A DNA stretch of 60,836 nucleotides, taken from assembly GCA_039196715.1 (NCBI GenBank), contig JBCCUP010000024.1, positions 1 through 60,836 of the forward strand, in the 5' to 3' direction. The notes under the pieces were generated by a model that saw only the letters and a program-made list of their open reading frames with translations, was not told the origin of the DNA and made no database searches. This document shows, in pieces, positions 35,395-42,934 of this stretch (positions are counted from its first letter, which is position 1; the number at the start of each line of letters is the position of its first letter). This DNA is from Pseudomonadota bacterium (GTDB taxonomy: Bacteria; Pseudomonadota; Gammaproteobacteria; CALCKW01). The translations under genes and the position numbers were made by a program.

Positions 35395-36015
35395 CTGTGA
35401 CTAACCAAAGGGTGGAGCACTAGAACGACGTGTCCGATGTCGGAGTGGGGCTAGCTTCATCACGCCAAACTGGCAGGTTTGAACACCCTCAAGACTGTCG
35501 GATTGATACCACTCTATTCGTGGGTTCCAATCGAACGCACGCTTCAGATGCGCATGTCCGTTAAGTGAGACGGTGTCTCGTTGCCGTTGGCCTATCCGGG
35601 AAGTTGAAGCGTGGTATGCCGTTCCGCTTGGCGCGATGTCGCACATACCTAAGCGTGCGGACTTTTCACGGTTTCGAAACTGTAAATGCACATCTGCAAA
35701 CTAGCGCCTTGAGTACACATTCTCGCGCGATGTACTTCACGCTCGGTGCTAGAAGAAAAGTAGATTCAACTCGCCTAGCCAGCCACACCTTGCCACCTCA
35801 GGTGACAAGAAAAGAACTGAGTGGGGCGGGTTTGATGAGCATAACAGGCTGACGGTCTGCAGCTAGCCGGCCACTTGCTTGCTATTTCTGTGCTAATTGG
35901 CCGGGCTGTTTTTTTATCGCTGGCGACCATGTCCTTTCTCGTCGGCAGCAGCTTTATCGGATTTTGCCTGTTTTCTTGTTTCCTCTGGAACCCGGTAGTG
36001 CGGCCCTAGAAAAAA
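35395..36015. other. Left flank of the low-GC island, no gene recognised
   Basis: This stretch of about 620 bp is less GC-rich than the DNA to its left. The short reading frames on both strands show no family signature. It includes a terminator-like hairpin at 35865-35915. I found no integrase, transposase remnant, tRNA or clear attachment repeat that would explain how the island arrived. Confidence 0.4.
35865..35915 (+). terminator. Rho-independent terminator-like hairpin
   Basis: AGCCGGCCA (35865-35873) pairs with TGGCCGGGCT (35898-35907, one bulged base) across a 24-nt loop and is followed by seven T residues (35909-35915). The large loop weakens it. The nearest upstream gene on this strand ends 470 bp away. 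Confidence 0.5.
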
Positions 36016-36081
36016 AGAGTATTCGACCTGAATTTTCACCTCCAGAAAGACCGCTTAGAGCACGAGTCCGTCAGTATCTAG
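36016..36081 (-). pseudogene. Remnant of a second hxlR gene
   Basis: Translated on the minus strand this 66-bp piece reads LDTDGLVL*AVFLEVKIQVEYS, matching LEGDGLVHREVFPEVPVRVEYS in the intact HxlR protein encoded at 37404-37736, with an internal TAA. It directly adjoins a copy of the hxlR promoter region. The rest of the gene is gone. Confidence 0.8.
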
Positions 36082-36090
36082 CGATTGTGA

Positions 36091-36185
36091 TTACATGGGT
36101 GTAAGTAACTCACATATCCGCATGTAGATAGCGGCTATGCAGATTGCTACCTTCGCTGATGACACATGCAAATGAGTCACTCAAC
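36091..36185 (+). promoter_or_regulatory. HxlR-type operator/promoter, copy A
   Basis: The dyad TTACA-TGGG-TGTAA at 36091-36104 is followed by ACA-N8-TGT (36112-36125) and by GCAGATTGCTACC and AAATGAGTC, all shared with copy B at 37761-37860. Preservation of the dyads while the surrounding bases changed argues that they bind the HxlR regulator. Confidence 0.6.
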
Positions 36186-36211
36186 ACACCTCGCTCTCGA
36201 AGGAGATAAAC

Positions 36212-36610
36212 ATGTCACAACGCAAAATCGCCGAGCGCCCGCATCAAATTGTTGAACGCGTCGCTGAGTTCATGGCGGCCGGAGACCTCGAAGGCGTGGT
36301 TTCCATGTTTCACCCAGATGTGCGGATCGCCATGGACCCTGACAACGCTGATCCAGTTGTGGGCCACGCCGCAGTGCGCGAAATCTTCGCAGGCCCTTGC
36401 GAAGCCCGCATGATCCTCAAAGGCAGCGTTTCCGGCGAAATGATCAACGGCGACCACGCTCTCCTTCAGGGCGAATGGACCATGGAAGGTCAGGACGGCA
36501 GCCCAATGGGGGGCGGCACGTCTACGGAGGTTGTCAAACAGCTCCCCAATGGTGGCTGGACCTACTTCATCGACTGCCCGATCAGCGTGCCAAAGCCGGT
36601 TCGCAGCTAA
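36212..36610 (+). CDS. SnoaL/NTF2-like protein, cytoplasmic copy
   Basis: A 132-residue alpha+beta-barrel protein of the SnoaL-like/NTF2 superfamily: IAERPHQIVERVAEFMAAGDLEGVVSMFHPDVRIAMDP, then four beta strands and the tail TYFIDCPISVPKPVRS. Members include isomerases, hydrolases and cyclases that act on small hydrophobic molecules. It has no signal peptide. AGGAG lies 6 nt before ATG 36212. It is about 84% identical to the exported copy at 38353. Expression is probably controlled by the HxlR protein, and the azoreductase gene follows. Confidence 0.82.
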   Translation: MSQRKIAERPHQIVERVAEFMAAGDLEGVVSMFHPDVRIAMDPDNADPVVGHAAVREIFAGPCEARMILKGSVSGEMINGDHALLQGEWTMEGQDGSPMGGGTSTEVVKQLPNGGWTYFIDCPISVPKPVRS

Positions 36611-36638
36611 TTACCCCCTCAGCATCCGAGACACGTAG

Positions 36639-36666
36639 CGGGTAAGTGCTGTTTCGCACTTGCCCG
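36639..36666 (+). other. Hairpin between snoaL copy A and azoR
   Basis: CGGGTAAGTGC (36639-36649) pairs over 11 positions with GCACTTGCCCG (36656-36666), including one G-U, around a 6-nt loop. A related hairpin follows snoaL copy B. No T-run follows, so it may be a partial terminator or mRNA processing/stability element inside the operon. Confidence 0.55.
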
Positions 36667-36709
36667 AATAGCTTTGTCGTGGATCGCCTAAATCGCAAGG
36701 ATGAAAATA

Positions 36710-37330
36710 GTGAGCACCCTTCTTATTCTTGATACAAGTCCAAGCAAGGCGTCTGTTTCCCGCCAACTCACTGAGACATTTGTCAGAGAATGGGCCAAAG
36801 CCAACCCGAACGGGACGGTGCTGCGCCGGGACGTTGGCATGAACCCGCCTGCCCATCTTGACGAGAAATTGCTCGAAGCATTGCGCAGCAACCCAGAGCT
36901 TCTAAGTGACCACCACAAAAAGGCACACCACGACTCTGATAGTGCGATTGAAGAACTGAACCAGGCGGATATGATCGTTATCGGTGCGCCCATGCACAAC
37001 TTCTCGATATCGAGCGGCTTCAAAGCATGGATTGACCATGTCGCCATAGCAGGTAAGACATTTGGATTCAGTGAAAAAGGCCCTGAAGGTCTTTTGAAAG
37101 ACAGGCCCGTCTACGTCATCTCAGCACGTGGCGGAGACTATGGCGACGGTGCTGAGACCAATCCACACCCAGCAGACTTTCAAACGGGTTACGTACGGCA
37201 TATTTTTGCGTTTATGGGTATTCAATCGATCAATATCATTGCCGCAAATGGCATGGACATGGGCGATGAGCCGCGCGCAGCCGGGATCGATGAGGCGGAA
37301 CAAAAAATCCTAGCTTTGTTCGCTGCCTGA
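36710..37330 (+). CDS. azoR: FMN-dependent NADH-azoreductase/quinone reductase
   Basis: A 206-residue flavodoxin-fold protein. The FMN phosphate loop is DTSPSKASVSRQL near residues 8-20, then IGAPMHNFSISSGFKAWIDHVAIAGKTF, and SARGGDYGDG beside the flavin ring, all typical of AzoR. The family reduces quinones and azo compounds by two electrons and protects against thiol-reactive quinones. I prefer GTG 36710, because AAGG at 36697-36700 touches the in-frame ATG 36701 but is 9 nt from the GTG. It lies downstream of snoaL copy A in the HxlR-associated island. Confidence 0.9.
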   Translation: MSTLLILDTSPSKASVSRQLTETFVREWAKANPNGTVLRRDVGMNPPAHLDEKLLEALRSNPELLSDHHKKAHHDSDSAIEELNQADMIVIGAPMHNFSISSGFKAWIDHVAIAGKTFGFSEKGPEGLLKDRPVYVISARGGDYGDGAETNPHPADFQTGYVRHIFAFMGIQSINIIAANGMDMGDEPRAAGIDEAEQKILALFAA

Positions 37331-37403
37331 TGCTTGCACCTCTGATATACGGCAGACGCTTAAGGCGGCGCGAGAGAAGTAGAAAATTACCTGAGCAAAC
37401 AGC

Positions 37404-37736
37404 TTAGGCGCTTAGTCGTTTCTCACCCCATCTACTTATCTCAGCCAGGATGGGGTACAGCGTCTTCCCGTCACTAGTAAGAGAGTACTCGACCCGAACG
37501 GGGACCTCAGGAAAGACTTCCCGGTGCACGAGCCCATCACCCTCTAATTCGCGAAGAGATCGCGTCATCATTCGATCCGACGCATTAGGCACGAGGCGCT
37601 GCAGTTCTGAAAATCGTTTTGCACTCGCCATGAGGTGGAACAGCAAAACCGGTTTCCATTTCCCACCGATCATGGCCACTGCAAATTCCACCGGGCACTT
37701 CTCGATCTGCGTGTTCACATCCCGGTCATACGGCAT
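37404..37736 (-). CDS. HxlR family redox-type transcriptional regulator
   Basis: A 110-residue winged-helix regulator: CPVEFAVAMIGGKWKPVLLFHLMASAKRFSELQRLVPNASDRMMTRSLRELEGDGLV and a wing VRVEYSLTSDGKTLYPIL. Cys14 stands where HxlR-family sensors such as YodB and HypR carry their redox-active N-terminal cysteine. Those regulators derepress azoreductase and quinone-reductase genes when modified by quinones, aldehydes or disulfide stress. It diverges from the SnoaL/quinone oxidoreductase genes, with dyad operators in between. A fragment of a sister gene lies at 36016-36081. Confidence 0.9.
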   Translation of the reverse strand: MPYDRDVNTQIEKCPVEFAVAMIGGKWKPVLLFHLMASAKRFSELQRLVPNASDRMMTRSLRELEGDGLVHREVFPEVPVRVEYSLTSDGKTLYPILAEISRWGEKRLSA

Positions 37737-37759
37737 TCATCACATCTCCATTGAGGGTG

Positions 37760-37860
37760 CTTACACGCATGTAAGCTTCTTACACATCTGCATGTAGAGA
37801 GCGTCTGCGCAGATTGCTACCTTAGATTATGACAGACTCAAATGAGTCGCTCAACAAACC
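37760..37860 (+). promoter_or_regulatory. HxlR-type operator/promoter, copy B
   Basis: A perfect dyad CTTACA-CGCA-TGTAAG at 37760-37775 is followed by ACA-N8-TGT (37783-37796) and a block shared with copy A (GCAGATTGCTACC, then AAATGAGTC). It lies between the divergent hxlR and the plus-strand genes, so it could control both, including autoregulation of hxlR. Confidence 0.65.
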
Positions 37861-37862
37861 CT

Positions 37863-37880
37863 ACCTGACCTCCGTCAGGT
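37863..37880 (+). other. Leader hairpin before the DUF4440-like gene
   Basis: ACCTGAC (37863-37869) and GTCAGGT (37874-37880) form a perfect 7-bp stem with a CTCC loop, 25 nt before the TTG start. It is absent from promoter copy A. It may affect translation or mRNA stability. Confidence 0.4.
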
Positions 37881-37905
37881 TCTAAAAAACTGAAAGGTCA
37901 TCACG

Positions 37906-38322
37906 TTGGACAACACAGAACTCGACAAGGTGCGCGCAAACCTGGACACGTGGTTGAAAGCGTTCAACGCCAAAGACATCGACACGCTTTTCACACTCTA
38001 TGACCCAGAAAGCATCTATGCCAATGCAGGCGCGTCTCTCATGCGGGGCGTTGATGAGATCAAGCCCTGGTATCAGCAGGCGTTTGAAATGGTCGAAGGC
38101 ACGCTGCATCACAGAGAAGAGGCAGCCTTTATCGAAGGCAATATGGCATTGCTTTTGGGCGCTTACTATTTCGAGCCATCTGCAGGTGTCACACCACCAG
38201 AATATGCGCATCTGACCGGACGCGTGGCGCTAGCTTACCGCCGCAATGATGCCGGTGAGTGGAAGCTGCTGTTCGACATGGACAACACGCCCCCAGACGT
38301 GACGCCAGCAGATTTTTCTTAA
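37906..38322 (+). CDS. SnoaL/DUF4440-like protein
   Basis: A 138-residue NTF2-fold protein: VRANLDTWLKAFNAKDIDTLFTLYDPESIYANAGAS, EEAAFIEGNMALLLGAYYFEP, and VALAYRRNDAGEWKLLFDMDNTPP. This resembles DUF4440/SnoaL proteins of unknown substrate and differs from the two close snoaL copies. The start is TTG 37906, with AAAGG 8 nt upstream; no ATG or GTG gives a better N terminus. It lies between promoter copy B and the exported snoaL, apparently an addition to this copy of the duplicated unit. Confidence 0.75.
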   Translation: MDNTELDKVRANLDTWLKAFNAKDIDTLFTLYDPESIYANAGASLMRGVDEIKPWYQQAFEMVEGTLHHREEAAFIEGNMALLLGAYYFEPSAGVTPPEYAHLTGRVALAYRRNDAGEWKLLFDMDNTPPDVTPADFS

Positions 38323-38352
38323 ACACACAACCAAATCCCAGGGGAGTATGTA

Positions 38353-38856
38353 ATGACCACGCCGAAATTATCTATGACACGGCGCGACGCAATATCGGCT
38401 CTAGGTGTCGCAGCAATTGCAGGAGCGACTGGAACGATTGCACTGGCGCAATCTGCCTCAACAACACGCAAAATCGCAGAACGCCCTCACCAGATTGTCG
38501 AGCGCGTCGCTGAGTTCATGGCAGACGGAGACCTCGAAGGCGTGGTTTCCATGTTTCACCCAGACGTGCGGATCGCGCTCGATCCTGACAATGCTGATCC
38601 GATCGTAGGCCAAGACGCCGCACTTGAAATATTCAAAGATGCCTGTGAAGCCCGCGCAATCCTAACAGCCACTGTTTCCGGGGAGATTATCAACGGTGAC
38701 ACGGCGCTCCTTCAGGGCGAGTGGACGATGGAAGGTCGGGACGGCACACCGATGGGCGGCGGCACGTCTACTGAAGTCGCCAAACAGCTTCCTAACGGTG
38801 GCTGGACTTACTTCATCGACTGTCCAATCAGCGTGCCAAAGCCGATTCGCAGCTAA
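38353..38856 (+). CDS. SnoaL/NTF2-like protein with twin-arginine signal
   Basis: A 167-residue protein made of a Tat signal (SMTRRDAISALGVAAIAGATG, residues 7-27) joined to a SnoaL domain about 84% identical to the protein encoded at 36212. The pair therefore differ chiefly in location: this copy should be exported, probably folded with a bound ligand or cofactor. GGGGAG lies shortly before ATG 38353. It is followed by a hairpin and the quinone oxidoreductase gene. Confidence 0.82.
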   Translation: MTTPKLSMTRRDAISALGVAAIAGATGTIALAQSASTTRKIAERPHQIVERVAEFMADGDLEGVVSMFHPDVRIALDPDNADPIVGQDAALEIFKDACEARAILTATVSGEIINGDTALLQGEWTMEGRDGTPMGGGTSTEVAKQLPNGGWTYFIDCPISVPKPIRS

Positions 38857-38886
38857 CTACCCCTTCACCATCCGAAACATGAGGCG

Positions 38887-38909
38887 GGGCAAGTGTACAG
38901 CACCTGCCC
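38887..38909 (+). other. Hairpin between snoaL copy B and quinone oxidoreductase
   Basis: GGGCAAGTG (38887-38895) pairs with CACCTGCCC (38901-38909) with one mismatch and a 5-nt loop. It matches the position of the hairpin after snoaL copy A, so the element was duplicated along with the gene. Confidence 0.5.
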
Positions 38910-38928
38910 GATCGAAAAAGGTAGACAG

Positions 38929-39951
38929 ATGAAAGCTGCGATTTATCAGCAAACTGGCCCCGCTGCCGACGTTTTGAGAGTTGTTGATTGGGATAAGCCC
39001 ACGCCCGCCGAGGGGCAAGTACTGGTCAAGTTGCGCGCCTCAGGCGTCAACCCAACAGACACTAAGACCCGTGCAGGGGTCTTTCCGATCCAGGGCGAAT
39101 GGTCGTATGTGATGCCACACCACGACGGTGCAGGTGTGATTGAAGCTGTTGGGGCGCGGGTGTCCAAAGATCGGATTGGTGAGCGCGTTTGGTTGCATTC
39201 GGTTCAATGGGGCGGTGCGGACGGCACGGCCGCAGAATATGCTGTCACAACTGCAGAAAATGCAGTTGTGCTACCCGATAATGTGACTTTCGCGGCAGGG
39301 GCAACCTTCGGCGTTCCTCTGCTCACTGCCTATCATGCGGTCACGATGGACGGCGCCGTTTCCGGGAAAACAGTACTGGTTCAGGGTGGTGCTGGTGCCG
39401 TCGGCAACTACGCGATACAAATTGCCAAGGAAAAAGGGGCAACAGTGATCGCAACAGTGAGCTCGGTGGCCAAGGCGGACGCTGCGCGCACAGCTGGCGC
39501 ACATCATGTGATCAACTACAAAGAAGAAGAGGTTATAGCGCGCGTCCAGGAGATCACGAATAGTGCGGGCGTAGACCGAATTATCGAAGTCAACCTTGGC
39601 GCCAATGCGAAGCTCCTACCCGATCTCATCAAGAATGGCGGCTTAGTCGCAACATATGGGTCTGACGACTTTGAAGCCGCTTTCCCAATGGTTGGTGCGG
39701 TCATGCAACAGATGCGGTTTGGCTTCTTTGTCGTCTTTATGCTGCCGCGCGCTGTGATCAATGCGGCAACGGATGACCTGACCAAGATGCTCAAAGCTGG
39801 AAAGATAACAGCGCCTATCCATTCGTGTTTTCCGCTGGAGCAGACAGCGCAAGCCCATGACACTGTAGATAAAAATTCAACTATCGGAAACGTCGTTATA
39901 ACGATTGCAAACGACGAGAGTCTCAATGATCGCATCAGTTATGGTTCGTAG
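38929..39951 (+). CDS. NADPH:quinone oxidoreductase (zinc-free MDR family)
   Basis: A 340-residue medium-chain dehydrogenase/reductase of the QOR type: MKAAIYQQTGPAADVLRVVDW, RASGVNPTDTKTRAG, the NADP site VLVQGGAGAVGNYAIQIAKEKGATV, and no structural zinc cysteines. The family reduces quinones with NADPH. A hydrophobic helix-like stretch (FGFFVVFMLPRAVI) near residue 270 is somewhat unusual. AAGG precedes ATG 38929 by about 8 nt. It closes the island and, with azoR and hxlR, makes a quinone-stress role likely. Confidence 0.88.
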   Translation: MKAAIYQQTGPAADVLRVVDWDKPTPAEGQVLVKLRASGVNPTDTKTRAGVFPIQGEWSYVMPHHDGAGVIEAVGARVSKDRIGERVWLHSVQWGGADGTAAEYAVTTAENAVVLPDNVTFAAGATFGVPLLTAYHAVTMDGAVSGKTVLVQGGAGAVGNYAIQIAKEKGATVIATVSSVAKADAARTAGAHHVINYKEEEVIARVQEITNSAGVDRIIEVNLGANAKLLPDLIKNGGLVATYGSDDFEAAFPMVGAVMQQMRFGFFVVFMLPRAVINAATDDLTKMLKAGKITAPIHSCFPLEQTAQAHDTVDKNSTIGNVVITIANDESLNDRISYGS

Positions 39952-40340
39952 CTGACAAGGACCCCGAAGTGATCTCCGCTCGCCGCGCACTCCAGGCCCT
40001 TTTCGTACTGCGCGTGCACTCAAAGAACAGGACAGACTGTCAATTTGAACTCTCTCGTGGAGTCATCCTCGCCAAGGATGAAGTGCGCTCATCAGTTAGA
40101 GAAATTTTTAACTATCTAGTGTGAAGTGTCTTCTCATCGATCTCGCAGCTACAACTGACGCTCCACATATGGAAATCGTGGCTACAAAAAAATTATTACC
40201 TGACTCGGCATCGATATGATCAACCTTGTCGCTAGAACGCCTAGGCAACGAGCGGTTCAGACGTGGCAGTTGGTGAGCGTTTCGCGTGTGCAGGACGCGC
40301 AGAGCTTTCAGGCGGCGCGGTAAGCCCGTAGTCTGACGGT
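39952..40340. other. Right flank of the low-GC island
   Basis: A 389-bp gap, AT-rich up to about 40230, then returning to high GC. It contains a short perfect hairpin CATCCT-CGCCA-AGGATG at 40064-40080. No gene, terminator with T-run or attachment repeat was recognised; the right border of the island probably falls here. Confidence 0.4.
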
Positions 40341-41681
40341 ATGCACGCAGACGCCCAACGCCCCTACGAACCCTTCGCCTACAGCGACGCGCCGCTCCGC
40401 GACGCGTTCTGGCCTGGCACGGTGCCCGCCGGCCCCGAGTTGCCGACGTTGCACGGCAACCACACTGCTGACGCCGTGGTCATCGGCGGTGGCTTTGCCG
40501 GCCTGGCAGCCGCGATCCGGCTGTCAGACGCGGGCCTCTCGGTCGCCGTGCTCGATGCGCGTATGCCCGGGTGGGGTGCGTCGGGCCGCAACGGGGGCTT
40601 GGTGTCGGTGGGCAGTGCCAAAATGGCAGATGGGGTGATCGAATCGCGCGTCGGTGTCGATGACGCGCGCTGCTTCTACGCCGCAGAGCAGGCTGCCATC
40701 TACGCGGTGCACGACCGCATCGAGCGCTACGCCCTCGACGTGGATCTGCACTCCGAGGGCTACACCCTGGCCGCCCACCACCCGCGGGCGGTCGCCGAGT
40801 TGCACGCGTACGGCGCGACGTACCGGCGTCGCTACGGCCTCGACTACCGCTTCCTTGACCGCGACACCATGCGTGCCGAGGGCCTGCACAGTCCGGCGTT
40901 TTGCGCGGCGGTGCACCTGCCGCTTGGCTGCGCCTTGAACCCGATGAAAATGCACCGTGGTCTGCTCGAGGCCGCCGTGCAAGCCGGCGTGGCGGTGTTT
41001 GCCCACAGCGAAGTGGTCTCGGTCGAGACGGGGTTCACGGTGCGCACGGCCGAGGGCGTGGTCAACGCGCCGAAACTGCTGCTGGCGACCAACGGTTACC
41101 TCAGTGATGCGCTGCCCGGTCACCGGCATCGGATCTTGCCGGTGCAGTCCAACATCCTGGTGTCGCGGCCGCTGTCGGACGCGGAGATCGCGGCGCAAGG
41201 GTGGCACAGTGCGCAGATGGTCGTCGATTCGCGGCGGTTGCTGCACTACTTCAGGTTGATGCCCGACCGTCGGCTGCTGTTGGGTTTGCGTGGCACTGCG
41301 CGCGCGAGCCCCGCGGCGTTCGCGGCAACGCGGGTCCGTGCACGGGCGGACTTCGAACGGATGTTCCCGGCCTGGCGACACGTCGAAACACCGCATTTCT
41401 GGTCCGGGTTGATCGCGATGAGCCGGGAGCTGATGCCCATTGCCGGTCCGGTTCCCGGGCACACGGGCGCGTGGATGACGGCGGCCTACCACGGCAGCGG
41501 TGTGGCCATGGCGCCGTATTGCGGTGAACTCATCGCCGACCTGGCGCTCGGCGAGCGGCGGCTGCCGCACCCGGCGTTCATGCAACGCACGCCCCGGCGG
41601 TTCGAACTCGGTCGCTTTCGCCGTGCCGTGTTGCCCGCTGTGTTCGCGGCCTACGGGGTATTGGACCGAGTCGGCCGCTGA
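40341..41681 (+). CDS. FAD-dependent amine oxidoreductase (DAO family, PuuB-like)
   Basis: A 446-residue flavoprotein: FAD site AVVIGGGFAGLAAAIRLSDAGLSVAVLDARMPGWGASGRNGG (residues about 46-87), NAPKLLLATNGYLSDALPG and the C-terminal AAYHGSGVAMAPYCGELIADLALG. This pattern is typical of gamma-glutamylputrescine oxidase and related enzymes that deaminate secondary or primary amines. The substrate cannot be fixed. It begins the high-GC DNA to the right of the island; the SDR gene follows after 51 bp. Confidence 0.85.
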   Translation: MHADAQRPYEPFAYSDAPLRDAFWPGTVPAGPELPTLHGNHTADAVVIGGGFAGLAAAIRLSDAGLSVAVLDARMPGWGASGRNGGLVSVGSAKMADGVIESRVGVDDARCFYAAEQAAIYAVHDRIERYALDVDLHSEGYTLAAHHPRAVAELHAYGATYRRRYGLDYRFLDRDTMRAEGLHSPAFCAAVHLPLGCALNPMKMHRGLLEAAVQAGVAVFAHSEVVSVETGFTVRTAEGVVNAPKLLLATNGYLSDALPGHRHRILPVQSNILVSRPLSDAEIAAQGWHSAQMVVDSRRLLHYFRLMPDRRLLLGLRGTARASPAAFAATRVRARADFERMFPAWRHVETPHFWSGLIAMSRELMPIAGPVPGHTGAWMTAAYHGSGVAMAPYCGELIADLALGERRLPHPAFMQRTPRRFELGRFRRAVLPAVFAAYGVLDRVGR

Positions 41682-41732
41682 TCTACGGCATACTGGAGCG
41701 CGTCAAGTGCGCACACGTTGTGGAGACCGATC

Positions 41733-42500
41733 ATGAGTTCGCCCGTGGCAATCGTCACCGGTGCTGCGCGCGGCATTGGCCTCGCAACCAGCACCCTGTT
41801 TCTCGACAATGGCTGGTCCGTGGCGCTGGTGGACTGCGATGCAGCGGCGCTGGAGGCGGCGGCCGCGCCGCTGGCGCAGGCGCTGCCCGTGGTGTGTGAC
41901 GTGTCTGACCCGACCGCCGTCGACCGCATGGTCGCCGAGGTGGTGAACCACTTCGGTCGACTCGACGCGCTGGTCAACAACGCCGGCGTGGCCGACTTCG
42001 GGCCGCTTGAGGAGACCGACTTTGCCCGCTGGCGGCGTGTGATGGCGACCAACCTCGATGGGGTCTTCCTGTGTTCGCAAGCGGTGCTCCCAGCCCTGAA
42101 AGCCTCGCGTGGTGCCATTGTCAACATCGCGTCCATTTCCGGACTGCGGGCGAGCACTCTGCGGATCGCCTACGGCACCTCCAAGGCCGGTGTGATCCAG
42201 CTGACCAAACAACAGGCAGCCGAACTCGGCGAGCACGGTGTGCGCGCGAACTGCGTCTGCCCCGGCCCGGTCCGCACCAAGCTTGCGATGGCCGTCCACT
42301 CGCCCGAGATCATCGCCGCCTACCACGACGCCATCCCGCTCAACCGGTATGGCAGTGAATCCGAGATCGCCAACATGATCACCTTCCTCTGCTCGGAGAA
42401 AGCCAGCTACGTCACCGGCCAGGTGGTGGCTGTCGACGGCGGCTTCGACAGCACCGGGGTGGGCCTGCCCGCCCTGCGCGCCGAGGTGACCCCGCCGTGA
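41733..42500 (+). CDS. Short-chain dehydrogenase/reductase
   Basis: A 255-residue SDR: TGAARGIGLATS (cofactor loop), NNAGVADFG, the catalytic triad region SISGLRASTLRIAYGTSKAG with Ser and YxxxK, and CPGPVRTK. It would oxidise or reduce an alcohol/carbonyl pair with NAD(P). ATG 41733 has GGAG 8 nt upstream, so I prefer it to an in-frame start 15 nt earlier. Its stop overlaps the start of the DUF1330 gene by four bases, beginning a tightly coupled run of five genes. Confidence 0.88.
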   Translation: MSSPVAIVTGAARGIGLATSTLFLDNGWSVALVDCDAAALEAAAAPLAQALPVVCDVSDPTAVDRMVAEVVNHFGRLDALVNNAGVADFGPLEETDFARWRRVMATNLDGVFLCSQAVLPALKASRGAIVNIASISGLRASTLRIAYGTSKAGVIQLTKQQAAELGEHGVRANCVCPGPVRTKLAMAVHSPEIIAAYHDAIPLNRYGSESEIANMITFLCSEKASYVTGQVVAVDGGFDSTGVGLPALRAEVTPP

Positions 42501-42934
42501 GCGCGCGGCACGGCGTCGCCCACCTCGAACCGACCGAAGCTGCAGCCGTGGCGGTGATGCAACGCCATGGCGAGGGGCCGGTCACCATGCTGAACCTCTT
42601 GCGTTTTCGCGATGAAGCGGACTACAGCGCGCACCCGGCGTTGGCGCCGGCGCAACCGATCTCGGGGCGCGAGGCCTACGAGCGCTACATGGCACACACC
42701 GGTCCGTTGCTCGAGGCATCGGGCGGCAAACTGATCTACGTCGGCGACGCCGGCCCGTTCTTCATCGGCCCGGCGGATGAAACCTGGGACTGGGTCATGC
42801 TGGTGCAGCAACGCTCGCTCGCCGACTTCTTCGCTTTCGCTCGGGACCCGCGGTTCCAGGCCGGGCACGGTCACCGCCAGGCCGCGCTGCTCGACTCCCG
42901 GCTGCTGCCGATGCGCACGGTGACGGCGTCGTGA
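42497..42934 (+). CDS. DUF1330 (dimeric alpha/beta-barrel) protein
   Basis: A 145-residue protein: GEGPVTMLNLLRFR, GREAYERYMAHTGPLLEASGGKLIYVGDAGPFFIG, and WDWVMLVQQRSLADFFAFARDPRFQAGHGHR. This is the ferredoxin-like half-barrel pattern of DUF1330. Relatives are monooxygenase- or isomerase-like, but no activity is established for this group. Start GTG overlaps the SDR stop (GTGA). Confidence 0.78.
   Translation: MSARHGVAHLEPTEAAAVAVMQRHGEGPVTMLNLLRFRDEADYSAHPALAPAQPISGREAYERYMAHTGPLLEASGGKLIYVGDAGPFFIGPADETWDWVMLVQQRSLADFFAFARDPRFQAGHGHRQAALLDSRLLPMRTVTAS

Larger units (their letters stand above)
36016..36666 (+). repeat. Duplicated regulator-promoter-snoaL unit (copy A)
   Basis: Four successive elements recur in the same order in 37480-38909 (copy B): 3' part of hxlR (minus strand), about 95 bp of promoter/operator DNA, a snoaL gene and a hairpin after its stop. 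Copy A has lost most of hxlR. Copy B has gained a second SnoaL-type gene and a Tat signal. The proteins differ at 20 of 129 aligned positions, so the duplication is not recent. Confidence 0.8.

Noticed and set aside
35401-35852. Short open frames on both strands left of the island
   Set aside because: No ribosome binding site, no domain and atypical composition; likely non-coding.
35395-40340. Integrase, transposase or attachment sites bounding the island
   Set aside because: I compared both flanks by eye and found no recombinase fragment, tRNA or direct repeat that I could defend.
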